Positions 17,462 through 27,404 of a DNA stretch of 64,000 nt are shown in pieces (within the stretch, counting starts at the first letter, position 1; every line of letters begins with the position of its first letter). This stretch comes from Salinimicrobium sp963739625. GTDB taxonomy: Bacteria; Bacteroidota; Bacteroidia; Flavobacteriales; Flavobacteriaceae. The stretch is taken from assembly GCA_963739625.1 (NCBI GenBank), contig CAVUAU010000010.1, forward strand, positions 62,001 through 126,000, in the 5' to 3' direction. Made by a program: the position numbers and the translations under genes. The notes below the pieces were generated by a model. The model ran no database searches and was not told the DNA's origin. It saw only the letters and a program-made list of their open reading frames with translations.

Positions 17462-17765
17462 CTTTGGCTTATCCTCACAAACTACTTCCCTACTACATTC
17501 GGCCTTCTCTAAATTTCCGGCCATTGAAAAGGTCAAAATCTTTGGGTCCAGGGCTATGGGAAACTTTAGACCGGGATCTGACATCGACCTGGCTGTTTTT
17601 GCAAAGGCCTTGTCCTACAATGACCTTTTAGATATTAAAATGGCCGTAGATGATTTAGAACTACTTTACAAGATAGATTTAATCGACTACAATAAAATAG
17701 ACCACCAGGAGCTTAAGGACCATATCGACCAGGTCGGTAAAATTTTTTATACGCATGAAGTTTAA
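17451..17765 (+). CDS. MNT-type minimal nucleotidyltransferase (antitoxin)
   Basis: The 104-residue protein has the pol-beta-fold signature GSRAMGNFRPGSDIDLAVF (GS plus DxD, about residues 32-50). It is the usual partner of HI0074-type HEPN proteins; known MNT antitoxins inactivate HEPN toxins by AMPylation. It overlaps the HEPN gene upstream by 11 bp and the res gene downstream by 11 bp, so all four genes of the restriction operon are coupled. Confidence 0.9.
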   Translation: MTGNFGLSSQTTSLLHSAFSKFPAIEKVKIFGSRAMGNFRPGSDIDLAVFAKALSYNDLLDIKMAVDDLELLYKIDLIDYNKIDHQELKDHIDQVGKIFYTHEV

Positions 17766-20412
17766 ATTTGAAGCAGACCTCGATTATCAAAAATCAGCTT
17801 TTAACGCAGTCACCAACATCTTTGAAGGACAACCCACCGAAGATTCCATAAGAGAATTTAAACTTCAGGAGGAATCCAGCTTAAACCTTATTAAAGGGGT
17901 TAGCAATAAACTGGTGCTAACCGAGGACCAAATTCTCAAAAATCTCCAGGAGGTTCAAAAGGAGAATGAAATCCTGCCACTTTCCAGTGAGTTGGACGGT
18001 ATGCACTTTTCCGTAGAAATGGAAACAGGAACCGGTAAGACCTACGTTTACCTTAGGAGTATTTATGAGCTGTTTGAGAAATACGGGTTCAAAAAATTCG
18101 TAATCGTAGTTCCATCTATTGCCATACGGGAAGGGGTTTTGAAAAACCTTGAGGTAACGAAAGAACATTTCAAGAATCTCTATGACAATGTACCCGTTAA
18201 TTTCCAGGTCTATGACAGTTCTAAAGTTTCGGGGTTAAGAAGTTTTGCGACAGGAAATACTGTTGAGATCCTGGTAATTAATATTGATTCCTTTGCCAAG
18301 GATGAAAACATTATAAACCGCCCCAATGACAAACTTGGCGGCCAACGACCCGTAGAGTTTATCCAGTCTACAAATCCTGTGGTCATTGTAGATGAGCCCC
18401 AGAACATGGAAACGGAGAAAAGAGCGGCTGCAATTGAAAATCTGAATCCTCTATGCACGCTTCGCTTTTCAGCCACCCACAGGAACCGCTATAACCTCAT
18501 TTACAGTCTTAATCCGGTTAAAGCTTACGACCTTGGGCTTGTGAAACAAATCGAGGTGGATTCTATAATGGAAGAAAATTCCTTTAATGATGCCTATATC
18601 TCTTTAGATACGGTAACTGCTACCAAGACAAAAGTTCTTGCCAAACTTTTTATCAACGTCAATGACAAAAGTGGAGTAAAAAAGAAAAAAGTTTCTGTCA
18701 AAGTAGGCGATGACCTCTACCGACTTTCTAACCAAAGGGAAGTTTATGCTTCGGGATACATTATTGAGGAAATAGATGCAGTTAATAAATGTATTTCTCT
18801 CTCCAATGGAAATATCCTGTACCAGGGAAACAGCCAGGGGGGGCTCAATGACGAGGTAATGAAGTTCCAGATCAAAAAAACAGTTGAGGAACACCTTAAA
18901 AAAGAAAAGCGGCTCGCCCAAAAGGGGATAAAAGTTCTTTCCCTGTTTTTCATTGATAAGGTTGCAAATTACCGGGAGTACAACCAGGCCGGGGAAATGC
19001 TCCCCGGGAAATTCGCAAAGTGGTTTGAAGAAATATACCTGAAGTATATTTCCAAACCCGCTTTTAAGGAACTGGATAAATTTCCCGTGGAACAGGTTCA
19101 TAACGGCTATTTTTCGACCGACAGAAAAGGAAAATTAAAAGACACCTCGGGTCTCACAAAGGCAGATGATGATACCTATAGCCTTATCATGAAGGACAAG
19201 GAGAAACTCCTGGACCTGAATACCCCTTTAAAATTTATCTTCTCCCACTCTGCCTTGCGTGAAGGTTGGGACAATCCAAATGTCTTCCAAATCTGCACTC
19301 TTAATGAAACAAAATCTGACATTAAGAAGCGCCAGGAAATAGGTCGCGGTTTACGACTTGCTGTTGATGCAGAGGGAAAGAGGGTGTATGACCAAAACAT
19401 TAACCGGCTTACAGTTGTAGCTAACGAAGCATATGACGATTTTGCAAAAGCCCTGCAAAAAGAAATCGAAGATGAGTGCGGGGTTGAGTTTAAAGGCAGG
19501 ATTAAAAATCGCAGGGACCGAAAGCGGGTGACCTACCGGAAAGGGTTTGAAGCCGATCCAAAATTTCTAGAGATTTGGGAAAGGTTAAAGCACCAAACCC
19601 GTTATCGTGTTGATTATAAAACATCTGATTTAATTTCTCAAGCAGCAAAAGCTGTGCGGGAGCTGCCGCCAGTAAAAGCTCCTTCCATACGATCTACAAA
19701 AGTTTCCTTAGGAATGGATGAGAAGGGAATTGAAACCCGGTATGCAGGGGACAAAGTAGAGTCGTATGAAGGCCACTCCTGTCAGATTCCGGATATCCTC
19801 GGTTACATACAGAGTAAGACAGATCTCACCCGCTCCACGATCTTTAAAATCTTGAAAGAATCGGGGCGTATAAAAGATATCCTGGTGAATCCACAATTGT
19901 TCCTCGACCTTTCTTCAAGCGCGATCAATAAGAGCCTTTTTAATCTCATGATCGAAGGAATAAAGTATGAGAAAATTGGCAACCTGGAATATGAGATGAA
20001 GCTTTTTGAAGCACAAGAACTGGAAGTTTTCGTCAACGACTTTACCTTTAGAGTTGAAGATGCTTCCAAGACCATCTATGAAGATTATATGCCCCTGGAT
20101 TCGGGGGTTGAGAGCCAGTTTGCTAAAGATTGCGAGACAAGTGAACAGGTAAAATTCTATTTTAAACTTCCTTTCTGGTTTAAGATCCCTACTCCTATTG
20201 GCACTTACAACCCCGATTGGGCTGTGGTCTTTGAGGATGACTCAAAAATCTATTTCGTAGCCGAAACCAAGGACACGGGTACAGGGGAAGTTGACCTGTC
20301 AAAGCTGAAGTTGGATGAACAGCTAAAGATAAAATGCGGAAAGGCACATTTTGAGCAGGTAAAAGAAGTAGAATACAAGGTGGTGAACAAGGTGGGGCAG
20401 TTAATAGTATAA
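17755..20412 (+). CDS. Type III restriction endonuclease subunit (Res)
   Basis: The 885-residue superfamily 2 helicase-nuclease has Walker A METGTGKTYVYL (about 88-99), motif II VDEPQNM (about 212), motif III FSATHR (about 240) and motif VI RQEIGRGLRLAV (about 525-536). A C-terminal PD-(D/E)XK nuclease follows, with NPDWAVVF (about 819) and VAETKDTGTG (about 834). It needs Mod for site recognition and cuts after ATP-driven sensing of two inverted sites. The frame looks intact. Its start overlaps the MNT antitoxin. Confidence 0.93.
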   Translation: MKFKFEADLDYQKSAFNAVTNIFEGQPTEDSIREFKLQEESSLNLIKGVSNKLVLTEDQILKNLQEVQKENEILPLSSELDGMHFSVEMETGTGKTYVYLRSIYELFEKYGFKKFVIVVPSIAIREGVLKNLEVTKEHFKNLYDNVPVNFQVYDSSKVSGLRSFATGNTVEILVINIDSFAKDENIINRPNDKLGGQRPVEFIQSTNPVVIVDEPQNMETEKRAAAIENLNPLCTLRFSATHRNRYNLIYSLNPVKAYDLGLVKQIEVDSIMEENSFNDAYISLDTVTATKTKVLAKLFINVNDKSGVKKKKVSVKVGDDLYRLSNQREVYASGYIIEEIDAVNKCISLSNGNILYQGNSQGGLNDEVMKFQIKKTVEEHLKKEKRLAQKGIKVLSLFFIDKVANYREYNQAGEMLPGKFAKWFEEIYLKYISKPAFKELDKFPVEQVHNGYFSTDRKGKLKDTSGLTKADDDTYSLIMKDKEKLLDLNTPLKFIFSHSALREGWDNPNVFQICTLNETKSDIKKRQEIGRGLRLAVDAEGKRVYDQNINRLTVVANEAYDDFAKALQKEIEDECGVEFKGRIKNRRDRKRVTYRKGFEADPKFLEIWERLKHQTRYRVDYKTSDLISQAAKAVRELPPVKAPSIRSTKVSLGMDEKGIETRYAGDKVESYEGHSCQIPDILGYIQSKTDLTRSTIFKILKESGRIKDILVNPQLFLDLSSSAINKSLFNLMIEGIKYEKIGNLEYEMKLFEAQELEVFVNDFTFRVEDASKTIYEDYMPLDSGVESQFAKDCETSEQVKFYFKLPFWFKIPTPIGTYNPDWAVVFEDDSKIYFVAETKDTGTGEVDLSKLKLDEQLKIKCGKAHFEQVKEVEYKVVNKVGQLIV

Positions 20413-20455
20413 AGCATTCACCTCAATTAATAAAATAAGACTGCAAAAGCAAGCA

Positions 20456-23134
20456 ATGGCAAATGTCAAAAATATACAATTAGCCCGCGAAAGAATACGG
20501 AAAGTGCGGCAAAATCGTGAAAGAATTTTGGATCTGAGCGGATTAGGGCTTGAAGAATTTCCCGAAAATATTTCGGACCTGACCTTTCTTTTCGATCTGG
20601 ACATAAGCTTTAATAACTTCTTGCTTTTCCCTGAGGAAATTAGTTATCTCGAAAACTTACAATTTCTAAATTGTAGTCACAATCAACTCACAGATTTTAA
20701 TCTGTATCCAGGTAAAAGTTACTTCTTTAAGGAAATTGATATTTCAAATAATCACTTTAATTATATTCCAAAAGATATTCTTGATTTGGGAGATGATGTT
20801 AAAGTAATTTTTGACAACAATTTTTTCACAGAAGGTTTACCCCCAGAAATTGCTCAATATGATGATCTCTCCTACATTTCTTTTTATCTCGATTCTTTGG
20901 AAAAAAAAGAGGTTCCAAAGAAATTGTTTGAGACAAAAATCTTGTTGGTAGGTAAGGGTGAAGTTGGGAAAACAACGCTCCAAAAAACTCTTGAAGACGA
21001 GAATTTCCAGGTTAAGATCGGAAAAGAGAATCCAACTCACGGAATAGATATTCAAAGTAGTTTATTGCCCTTAATATTTCCTGCTAAGAAACCGTACTAC
21101 AATAGATTTGAGGATTTTGAAGAATTATTGGTTTGGGAGAGCCATGGATCATCGGAAAATCTACCTAATTTAAATGACAAATCTATTAATGATTTTGAAC
21201 CTTTTATTTTATGGCACCTAGATCATGAACCGTACTTCTTAGAACTTCGAGTAGCAGAAGAACCATTTAAAATCAATAATCGCCTATATATTGAAAAAGA
21301 TATTCGAATAAATTTCTGGGATTTTGGAGGACAGGAAATTCTCTATTCAACGCATCAATTTTTTCTCACTGCAAGATCCATTTACCTTCTCGTTTGGGAG
21401 CCAAGATCTGACACAGAAATAGAAAGTTTTGATTACTGGCTTAACATAATTAGACGCCTGAGCAATAACTCTCCCGTTCTTGTTGTCATGAACAAAGCTG
21501 ATATTAGGATAAAACAGGTAGATGAAGAAAGTCTGCGAAAAAGATTTCCAAATATTCTGGATTTTCACCGCGTTTCTTGTTTAAACAAAAAAGGGATCCC
21601 CGGGCTTGCGCGCTCAATCAAACATGCAGTTTCGCTACTTCCTCACATAGGAGATAGGCTGCCTCATTCCTGGGACGAGATAAGGAGTAAAATACATGAA
21701 ATAAAAGCTGACTACATTTCATTTGAAGATTTTAAAGAAATTTGTAATATTAAAGAAGACGACAAGGTAAATTTTCTCAGTTCCTACTTAAATGACTTAG
21801 GAGACATCATTCATTTTCAAAAAGATTTTCCTTTAAAGAACCTGGTAATTATTAACCCCCACTGGTTAACTGAAGCCATTTATGTTCTCATTCATTCTTT
21901 GAAAGTACAACAAAACTTAGGTCGGTTTAAAGCTGAGGATTTGGAAAAGCTGTTGGACTACAAGAAGTACCCTAGGGCCAAACATGTTGAAATAATTTCT
22001 TTAATGGAAAAATTCGAGATATGTTTTAAAGTTGTTGGCTCTGACAATCAATACATCATTCCTTCTCTTCTAAAATCTCAACCTCCAAATCCCAAAGTGA
22101 TTGAAGCTCTATTAAAAGAAGAAGAAGATGCACTGAGAGCGGAATTTCAATACAAGTTCCTGCCAAGTGGAATAATTGAACGTCTTCTATGTAAAATGAA
22201 TGGTTTCGTTCAAGGAAACAACTATTGGAAATATGGGGTAATTTTGCAAAATGAAAATGCTAAAGCCCTCCTTATTCTAAACACTCTAGAGAAAAAGCTT
22301 CTCCTACACGTAACCAGAAATATTAAAGCTCCTCTTTTTCAGGTTATACAACATAATATAAATGAGATTAGTACATCCCTTAATTTAGGAGTCGACGACA
22401 TAGATATCATGTTGGCTTGTAACTGTTCAGATTGTAGCGTCAGTAAGAGTCCGTGGATGATCAACAAAAAAACTCTACAGCTGTTTTTAAGTAGGAAAAA
22501 GAAAAGTATACCCTGCTTGAAAAGCACGGAAGAGGTCAACATTGCGACACTTTTGGTTGGGTTCAAATCGAACCTTCAACGTAAATCTCTTTTGAGACCT
22601 TTTATAAAGGCCGCTTCTAGCCTACAGGCAAGAATTTCACAGAACAAGAATTCTCACGAAGACGCCAAGAACCTTTATTTGGCCGATCTCCTGCGACCAC
22701 ACCTTAGTGAATTGGGATTACGTCCCAGTGACCAAGCTCAAAGAGGACTATCTCCTTCTGGCAAAAAGGCAGGAGAATTAGATATTTTAATTGAAGACCA
22801 GAACGGAACAGCAATATCCATTTATGAAGGATTACATTTACGTTCAATTGATAAGAACAGCATTAGTTCTCATATTGAAAAAATTATTCACAATTATGAC
22901 AAAAATGGGTTAAAAGAAAAATTCATAGGAGTTTATTCTTTAGCAGCAGATTTCAGGGTTTTAGCAAAAGGTTACATGTCACATTTGTCAGAATTGGATG
23001 TTTTACGTGACGCTAAGGACATTTCTTACTTATATAGCACCGGGGAAGAACTTAAAATTTTCAGAAGTGAAATCCAAAAGTATGAAAACCCAACCTTTTT
23101 ATACCACATTCTTATTAATTGGAATATTGATTAA
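20456..23134 (+). CDS. LRR-Roc-COR (ROCO) GTPase with nuclease-like C-terminal domain
   Basis: In this 892-residue protein, leucine-rich repeats span about 20-140 (LDLSGLGLEEFPENI, LDISFNNFLLFP). A Roc GTPase follows: P-loop VGKGEVGKTT (about 163-172), DFGGQE (about 288-293) and NKAD (about 345). A COR-like region spans about 400-690. The last 170 residues hold RGLSPSGKKAGELDILIED and ISIYEGLHL (about 765-795), which resembles the Asp...Glu-x-x core of PD-(D/E)XK nucleases found on other Bacteroidota conflict proteins. The catalytic Lys is not where expected, so nuclease activity is unproven. Two restriction modules flank it, suggesting a GTP-switched defence effector. Confidence 0.75.
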   Translation: MANVKNIQLARERIRKVRQNRERILDLSGLGLEEFPENISDLTFLFDLDISFNNFLLFPEEISYLENLQFLNCSHNQLTDFNLYPGKSYFFKEIDISNNHFNYIPKDILDLGDDVKVIFDNNFFTEGLPPEIAQYDDLSYISFYLDSLEKKEVPKKLFETKILLVGKGEVGKTTLQKTLEDENFQVKIGKENPTHGIDIQSSLLPLIFPAKKPYYNRFEDFEELLVWESHGSSENLPNLNDKSINDFEPFILWHLDHEPYFLELRVAEEPFKINNRLYIEKDIRINFWDFGGQEILYSTHQFFLTARSIYLLVWEPRSDTEIESFDYWLNIIRRLSNNSPVLVVMNKADIRIKQVDEESLRKRFPNILDFHRVSCLNKKGIPGLARSIKHAVSLLPHIGDRLPHSWDEIRSKIHEIKADYISFEDFKEICNIKEDDKVNFLSSYLNDLGDIIHFQKDFPLKNLVIINPHWLTEAIYVLIHSLKVQQNLGRFKAEDLEKLLDYKKYPRAKHVEIISLMEKFEICFKVVGSDNQYIIPSLLKSQPPNPKVIEALLKEEEDALRAEFQYKFLPSGIIERLLCKMNGFVQGNNYWKYGVILQNENAKALLILNTLEKKLLLHVTRNIKAPLFQVIQHNINEISTSLNLGVDDIDIMLACNCSDCSVSKSPWMINKKTLQLFLSRKKKSIPCLKSTEEVNIATLLVGFKSNLQRKSLLRPFIKAASSLQARISQNKNSHEDAKNLYLADLLRPHLSELGLRPSDQAQRGLSPSGKKAGELDILIEDQNGTAISIYEGLHLRSIDKNSISSHIEKIIHNYDKNGLKEKFIGVYSLAADFRVLAKGYMSHLSELDVLRDAKDISYLYSTGEELKIFRSEIQKYENPTFLYHILINWNID

Positions 23135-23148
23135 CATGATGCAATAAA

Positions 23149-23973
23149 ATGGAGAGAACAATTGCCTACCAAAGAAAATTAATAGCTGTTGAAAAGAAGC
23201 TGGGTTTTTTATATGTTCCTGCTAAAGCCCGTGAGTTATTACCTAACGAAAATTCAGAAGTAAAGCTTCTACTTCCGGGAGGAAAAGCTCCCCTACTTAA
23301 ATCCTATAATGCCGATTACAACCGTATTTTTGGAATGACTTCCTTTTACCAGAAGCATGGTCTAAAACCGGGAGATATGGTTTCTGTAGAAGTTTCAAAA
23401 GACCTGATCAAAATTGATCTTCAGCAACAGGAAAAAACAGAGGACTCAGAAGGAAAGGAGGAAGAGAACTTTATTGATACTTCTGGGCTTTCTTCACAGT
23501 CCAAAGGTAACATAGGTGAGGACCGGGTCAAGGAAATCATTCTCCTTTACAGCCAGGGTCTTTTAAACGTATATAAGCCGGTGATAGATGACAGGGGAAT
23601 AGACCTTATTGTACTTAAGGAAAAAATCTACAATCCTATTTATATCCAGGTAAAATCCAGGTTTAATGTTCACAAACGTAATCGCTTAATTCTAACAATT
23701 AATGGCAGCACCTTTAAACCTCACCACTCCTACTACTTTGTTGGTCTCTCGTTCAACCAGGAAAAGATGGAGATGGATGATCAAATCCTGTTCATTCCAT
23801 CCAAGGAAATTCCTGAGTTGGCCAGCAGGTTAAGTGATGGAAACTGGAGGATTACGGTATCGCTCACAAATGGAAAAACCACAGGAAAATTTAAAAAATA
23901 CTTTGTTACCAAGGAAGAACTGGTAAATAAGCTGCTTGAGCGTATAGACCTGGTGAATGAGATTGTGAACTAG
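23149..23973 (+). CDS. Restriction endonuclease-like protein (PD-(D/E)XK, Mrr/DUF4365 type)
   Basis: The 274-residue protein starts with a small beta-rich domain (about 1-100, ending LKPGDMVSVEVSKDLIKIDL) that may be a DNA-binding or effector barrel. After a low-complexity acidic linker comes a nuclease core: GNIGEDRVKEII (about 119-130), DDRGIDLIVL (about 146-155) and IYIQVKSR (about 163-170), which together give E...D...QxK. It lies 14 bp behind the ROCO gene, so the two are probably co-expressed. It may act as a stand-alone type IV-like restriction enzyme or as the effector of the ROCO protein. Confidence 0.75.
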   Translation: MERTIAYQRKLIAVEKKLGFLYVPAKARELLPNENSEVKLLLPGGKAPLLKSYNADYNRIFGMTSFYQKHGLKPGDMVSVEVSKDLIKIDLQQQEKTEDSEGKEEENFIDTSGLSSQSKGNIGEDRVKEIILLYSQGLLNVYKPVIDDRGIDLIVLKEKIYNPIYIQVKSRFNVHKRNRLILTINGSTFKPHHSYYFVGLSFNQEKMEMDDQILFIPSKEIPELASRLSDGNWRITVSLTNGKTTGKFKKYFVTKEELVNKLLERIDLVNEIVN

Positions 23974-24099
23974 TCCTAAAGATAATTTTTTGATTCCTTA
24001 GTTTATGCAAACTTTTCATCTCAGCCAATGACTTGAATAGGCCAAAACCTTAATGCAATAAAATATTGCCTAATTTTTTGAATAAAATAACCGTTACTA

Positions 24100-26259
24100 A
24101 TGAAAAGCTTTAAGCTCTTAGCCATTCGCCCTCTGGTAGACTGCGCTCCCAAATTCCTGAAAAACCTAACTGGAGGTTATATCTATACCTTCTACCCGAC
24201 TTATGATTTTTTTAATCGGGATGGCCAACGAATTAATGAGGTTCAATACAGATATCACGAAAGGGATCGTCTACTAAATACCGAGGTATTTAAAATCAAA
24301 AATAGAAGCGAAAATGAACCCAGACTTTTTGATATTAGAACAGATGGTGGTCAAGTAATTTCTATGGAGGTAGCTGCTGTGGTAGGAAAGAATGGTTCCG
24401 GTAAAAGTGCGTTGTTGGAAATACTATACGCCATGTCATATGTCATAGCTTTGAGAAAAGAAATCATTGAAACACCTGCCAAAAAAATAAAGGACAAAAA
24501 ACCCATTAGGAAGAGTGACCTGAGAAGATTGCAGGATATAGAGTTTTTTTTAAATGATTTTCGAGCGGAGCTGTTTTACGAAGCACAGGGAGGATGCTAT
24601 GGAATTCGCTGGGATGGTTTAAACCTGACTCATCATTTTCTTGGCGGAAAAAATAATTTCGCAGGGGTCTCTCGTGAGGGGATTTATGATGATGACGGAG
24701 CAGTGGAGAAAAGAGAAAAATTTCTGCAGAATTCATTGTTATTTTATACCATTGCTATTAATTATTCCCTTTATGGGCTAAATACCGAAAGTAACAACCT
24801 TTGGTTACGGGATCTTTTCCATAAAAATGATGGCTATCAAACCCCACTTGTAATCAATCCCTTTCGAATTGAGGGTAATATTGACGTTAATAATGAATTA
24901 CACCTTGCCCAGACCCGCCTGCTTCTGAACATTTTTAAAACAGAATCGGAAGAATTTTCTCTAATTAATGATAAGAAGGTAAGTATAGTCGCTTTTGAAT
25001 TGGATTACAACAAGTTCAATACCTTTCGTAATATTCACTTAGAAAACGTAATAGCTCAATTCCAAAAAGATTATGATCTTAATGATCAGATATTTTTCCA
25101 AAAGGTATATACCACCTTTTATGAAATGGAGACCTTAGAGGGTTTTGACCTAACCACAGTGAAGCATCATGATATCTTCATCAAATATCTCTATCGGAAA
25201 ATTTTTAAAATCGCGTGGCATTATGAGGAATATCGAGATTTTCTTGAAATTCCGGGGGAAGGCGCACCCATTCCAAAAATTAAAGATTTTTATGGTCTTT
25301 TGAATAACCTAAAGAAGGACCGGAGTCATATCACTCTTAAGCTCTTACAGATTTCAAACATCATTCGCTACAATTTTTTTACTGAAGACTCAGAGCACCA
25401 ATGGCAGAAAGAAGAAGTGGATGAAAATACTGGCGACAGGTTAAGACAGAGAGAGCCGGTGCACTATTTTACTATTTCTTTCCATAACCTGATCTCCCGT
25501 ATTAAGCGAGTCTATCCCGGAAATGAGGATTATCAGATAGAGGAATTTATTCCCGCAGCATGCGTCATTCCCCGGTTAGCAATAATGACGGGAAGCACCA
25601 GCTCCAATTTTGAGGTTATGAGTTCTGGGGAGCAACATTTCGTACAGTCCATGCAATCAATATTCTATCACTTAAAAAATATTGATTCCGTTTTTGACTC
25701 TGGAAAGGATAAAATTAATTACCAGTATGTAAACCTGGCCCTGGATGAAATAGAATTGTATTTTCATCCTGAATTTCAACGTAGTTATATTTACGAATTG
25801 CTCAAAGGAATTCAACAGATGGATCTGAAACATATCAAAGGGATCAACATTCTGCTTTCTACCCATTCTCCCTTTATTCTTTCAGATATTCCACATACCA
25901 ATGTTCTTAAGATGGAAGGCGGAAAAGCTGATAATTTCCAACAGGAAGAACGTACATTAGGGGCGAATATTCATGATTTGTTAAAAAATGATTTCTTCCT
26001 GAAAAAGTCATTTATGGGTGAGCAGGCCAGGCAAATCATTACCTCATTAATTACCTTTCTCGAAGAAACTCCTGCGGAAGAACCAATTAATACAATCTGG
26101 GAACAGGCCTCGACCAAAGCTTGTATAGAATTGGTGGGGGAACCTATTCTACGTAATTCATTACGGCAGCTTTACTTTAATAGATACCGGAGTACAGAAG
26201 AAATAGACCGTGAAATCGCCCGTTTAACCCAATTAAAACAAGATCATGATCGGAATTAA
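24100..26259 (+). CDS. Septu-like AAA/ABC-type ATPase (PtuA-like)
   Basis: This 719-residue SMC/ABC-like ATPase has Walker A VVGKNGSGKSALLEIL (about 94-109), the ABC signature-like MSSGEQHFVQS (about 506-516), Walker B LALDEIELYFHP (about 545-556) and switch His STHSPFIL (about 587-594). The middle is a large helical insertion. Its last codons overlap the start of an HNH nuclease gene by 14 bp, the layout of Septu (PtuA-PtuB) systems, where the ATPase forms a complex with the HNH nuclease. It is longer than the PtuA proteins I know, so it may be a related subtype rather than classical Septu. Confidence 0.8.
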   Translation: MKSFKLLAIRPLVDCAPKFLKNLTGGYIYTFYPTYDFFNRDGQRINEVQYRYHERDRLLNTEVFKIKNRSENEPRLFDIRTDGGQVISMEVAAVVGKNGSGKSALLEILYAMSYVIALRKEIIETPAKKIKDKKPIRKSDLRRLQDIEFFLNDFRAELFYEAQGGCYGIRWDGLNLTHHFLGGKNNFAGVSREGIYDDDGAVEKREKFLQNSLLFYTIAINYSLYGLNTESNNLWLRDLFHKNDGYQTPLVINPFRIEGNIDVNNELHLAQTRLLLNIFKTESEEFSLINDKKVSIVAFELDYNKFNTFRNIHLENVIAQFQKDYDLNDQIFFQKVYTTFYEMETLEGFDLTTVKHHDIFIKYLYRKIFKIAWHYEEYRDFLEIPGEGAPIPKIKDFYGLLNNLKKDRSHITLKLLQISNIIRYNFFTEDSEHQWQKEEVDENTGDRLRQREPVHYFTISFHNLISRIKRVYPGNEDYQIEEFIPAACVIPRLAIMTGSTSSNFEVMSSGEQHFVQSMQSIFYHLKNIDSVFDSGKDKINYQYVNLALDEIELYFHPEFQRSYIYELLKGIQQMDLKHIKGINILLSTHSPFILSDIPHTNVLKMEGGKADNFQQEERTLGANIHDLLKNDFFLKKSFMGEQARQIITSLITFLEETPAEEPINTIWEQASTKACIELVGEPILRNSLRQLYFNRYRSTEEIDREIARLTQLKQDHDRN

Positions 26260-27214
26260 CAAACAAGGTGTAGAAGAGGCGATCACTGCATTTCAAACCC
26301 GCATAGATGATTATAATACTAAGGCACTTAAACGTTTGGAAGAAGTAAGGGACGTTTATGAACCAAAATTTTCCAATACTGAAAATGATTGGTTGAACCG
26401 ACTGATTGAATTTCAGAAGGAACAAAACCTGATGACACTGGATCTGTCCCAACAGGAAAATTTAAATAAGAAATTAAAGAAATTTCCCAAAAAACTTACA
26501 CCGCTCACCAACTCAGGAAAGGTCAATCTTAAGACGAAGACACTTTGGGCGTTGGATTACAAAACCATACGGAGAGATTTTTTACCAGAGTATTTTCAAA
26601 AAATCGGAATTAAGTCCTGTGTATACTGCAATTCTCAGCTAACAATCACAGTTGATAAAAGTATAAAACCTCCAAAGGGAAAATTCCAGGCAGACCACTA
26701 TTATCCTAAGAGTAAATACCCTCATTTGTCCATTTCGCTGTATAACCTCTATCCAACATGTGCTTCCTGTAATCATGATAAATTAGATGCAATAATTGAT
26801 TTTAATCTGTATCAAGACTCCGTCAAGGAAAGCCGCTTTACTTTTAGTATCGATAAAAATTCTTTGAGTAGCTATATGACTTCTAAAAATCATCAGGAAT
26901 TAAAGATCCTTTTTAACGATCCGGAAGCGCCAGCTGAAAACTCATTTGAAAATAAGTTTCATATTAGTGGGATCTATCAAACGCAGAAAGACCTCGCTGA
27001 GGAAATCATTCTTAAAGCACATATTTATAATGCAGCATATAAAGAAACATTAAAGAATTCTTTTCCTGAATTAATACCTGATTCTCTGATTTTGGAACGG
27101 TTGTTAACAGGGAACTATGTGGAGCCTAATGACATTCATAAACGCCCCTTGGCCAAGTTTGTTCAGGATATTACCGCGGACATTAAATCCCACCTAGCAA
27201 GGGAAAAGAAATAA
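26246..27214 (+). CDS. HNH endonuclease (PtuB-like), partner of the upstream ATPase
   Basis: The 322-residue protein has an HNH/zinc-finger core: SCVYCNSQL (first CxxC, about 124), QADHYYPKSKYPHLS (about 148-162, the catalytic DH) and YPTCASCNHDK (about 169-179, second CxxC followed by N). The N-terminal 100 residues are helical and the C-terminal 130 residues are unassigned. Translational overlap with the ATPase gene supports a two-protein complex. In Septu the nuclease is released to cut nucleic acid on infection; here that role is inferred. Confidence 0.85.
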   Translation: MIGINKQGVEEAITAFQTRIDDYNTKALKRLEEVRDVYEPKFSNTENDWLNRLIEFQKEQNLMTLDLSQQENLNKKLKKFPKKLTPLTNSGKVNLKTKTLWALDYKTIRRDFLPEYFQKIGIKSCVYCNSQLTITVDKSIKPPKGKFQADHYYPKSKYPHLSISLYNLYPTCASCNHDKLDAIIDFNLYQDSVKESRFTFSIDKNSLSSYMTSKNHQELKILFNDPEAPAENSFENKFHISGIYQTQKDLAEEIILKAHIYNAAYKETLKNSFPELIPDSLILERLLTGNYVEPNDIHKRPLAKFVQDITADIKSHLAREKK

Positions 27215-27404
27215 ATATTCCTATCTTGATCTCAAGTGGATAGGAAACTTTAATGTTCGATTCCCTTATGATTACTGGACTAATCACTTTGGGACCTATA
27301 CACCGTAAACGCAACACGAATGTTCTGTTGCTATTACTGTTCAGGAGCAAATTAATGAAAAAGACAATATAAATTTCAAGTCTCACAAGAGTGATTGACG
27401 AGGA

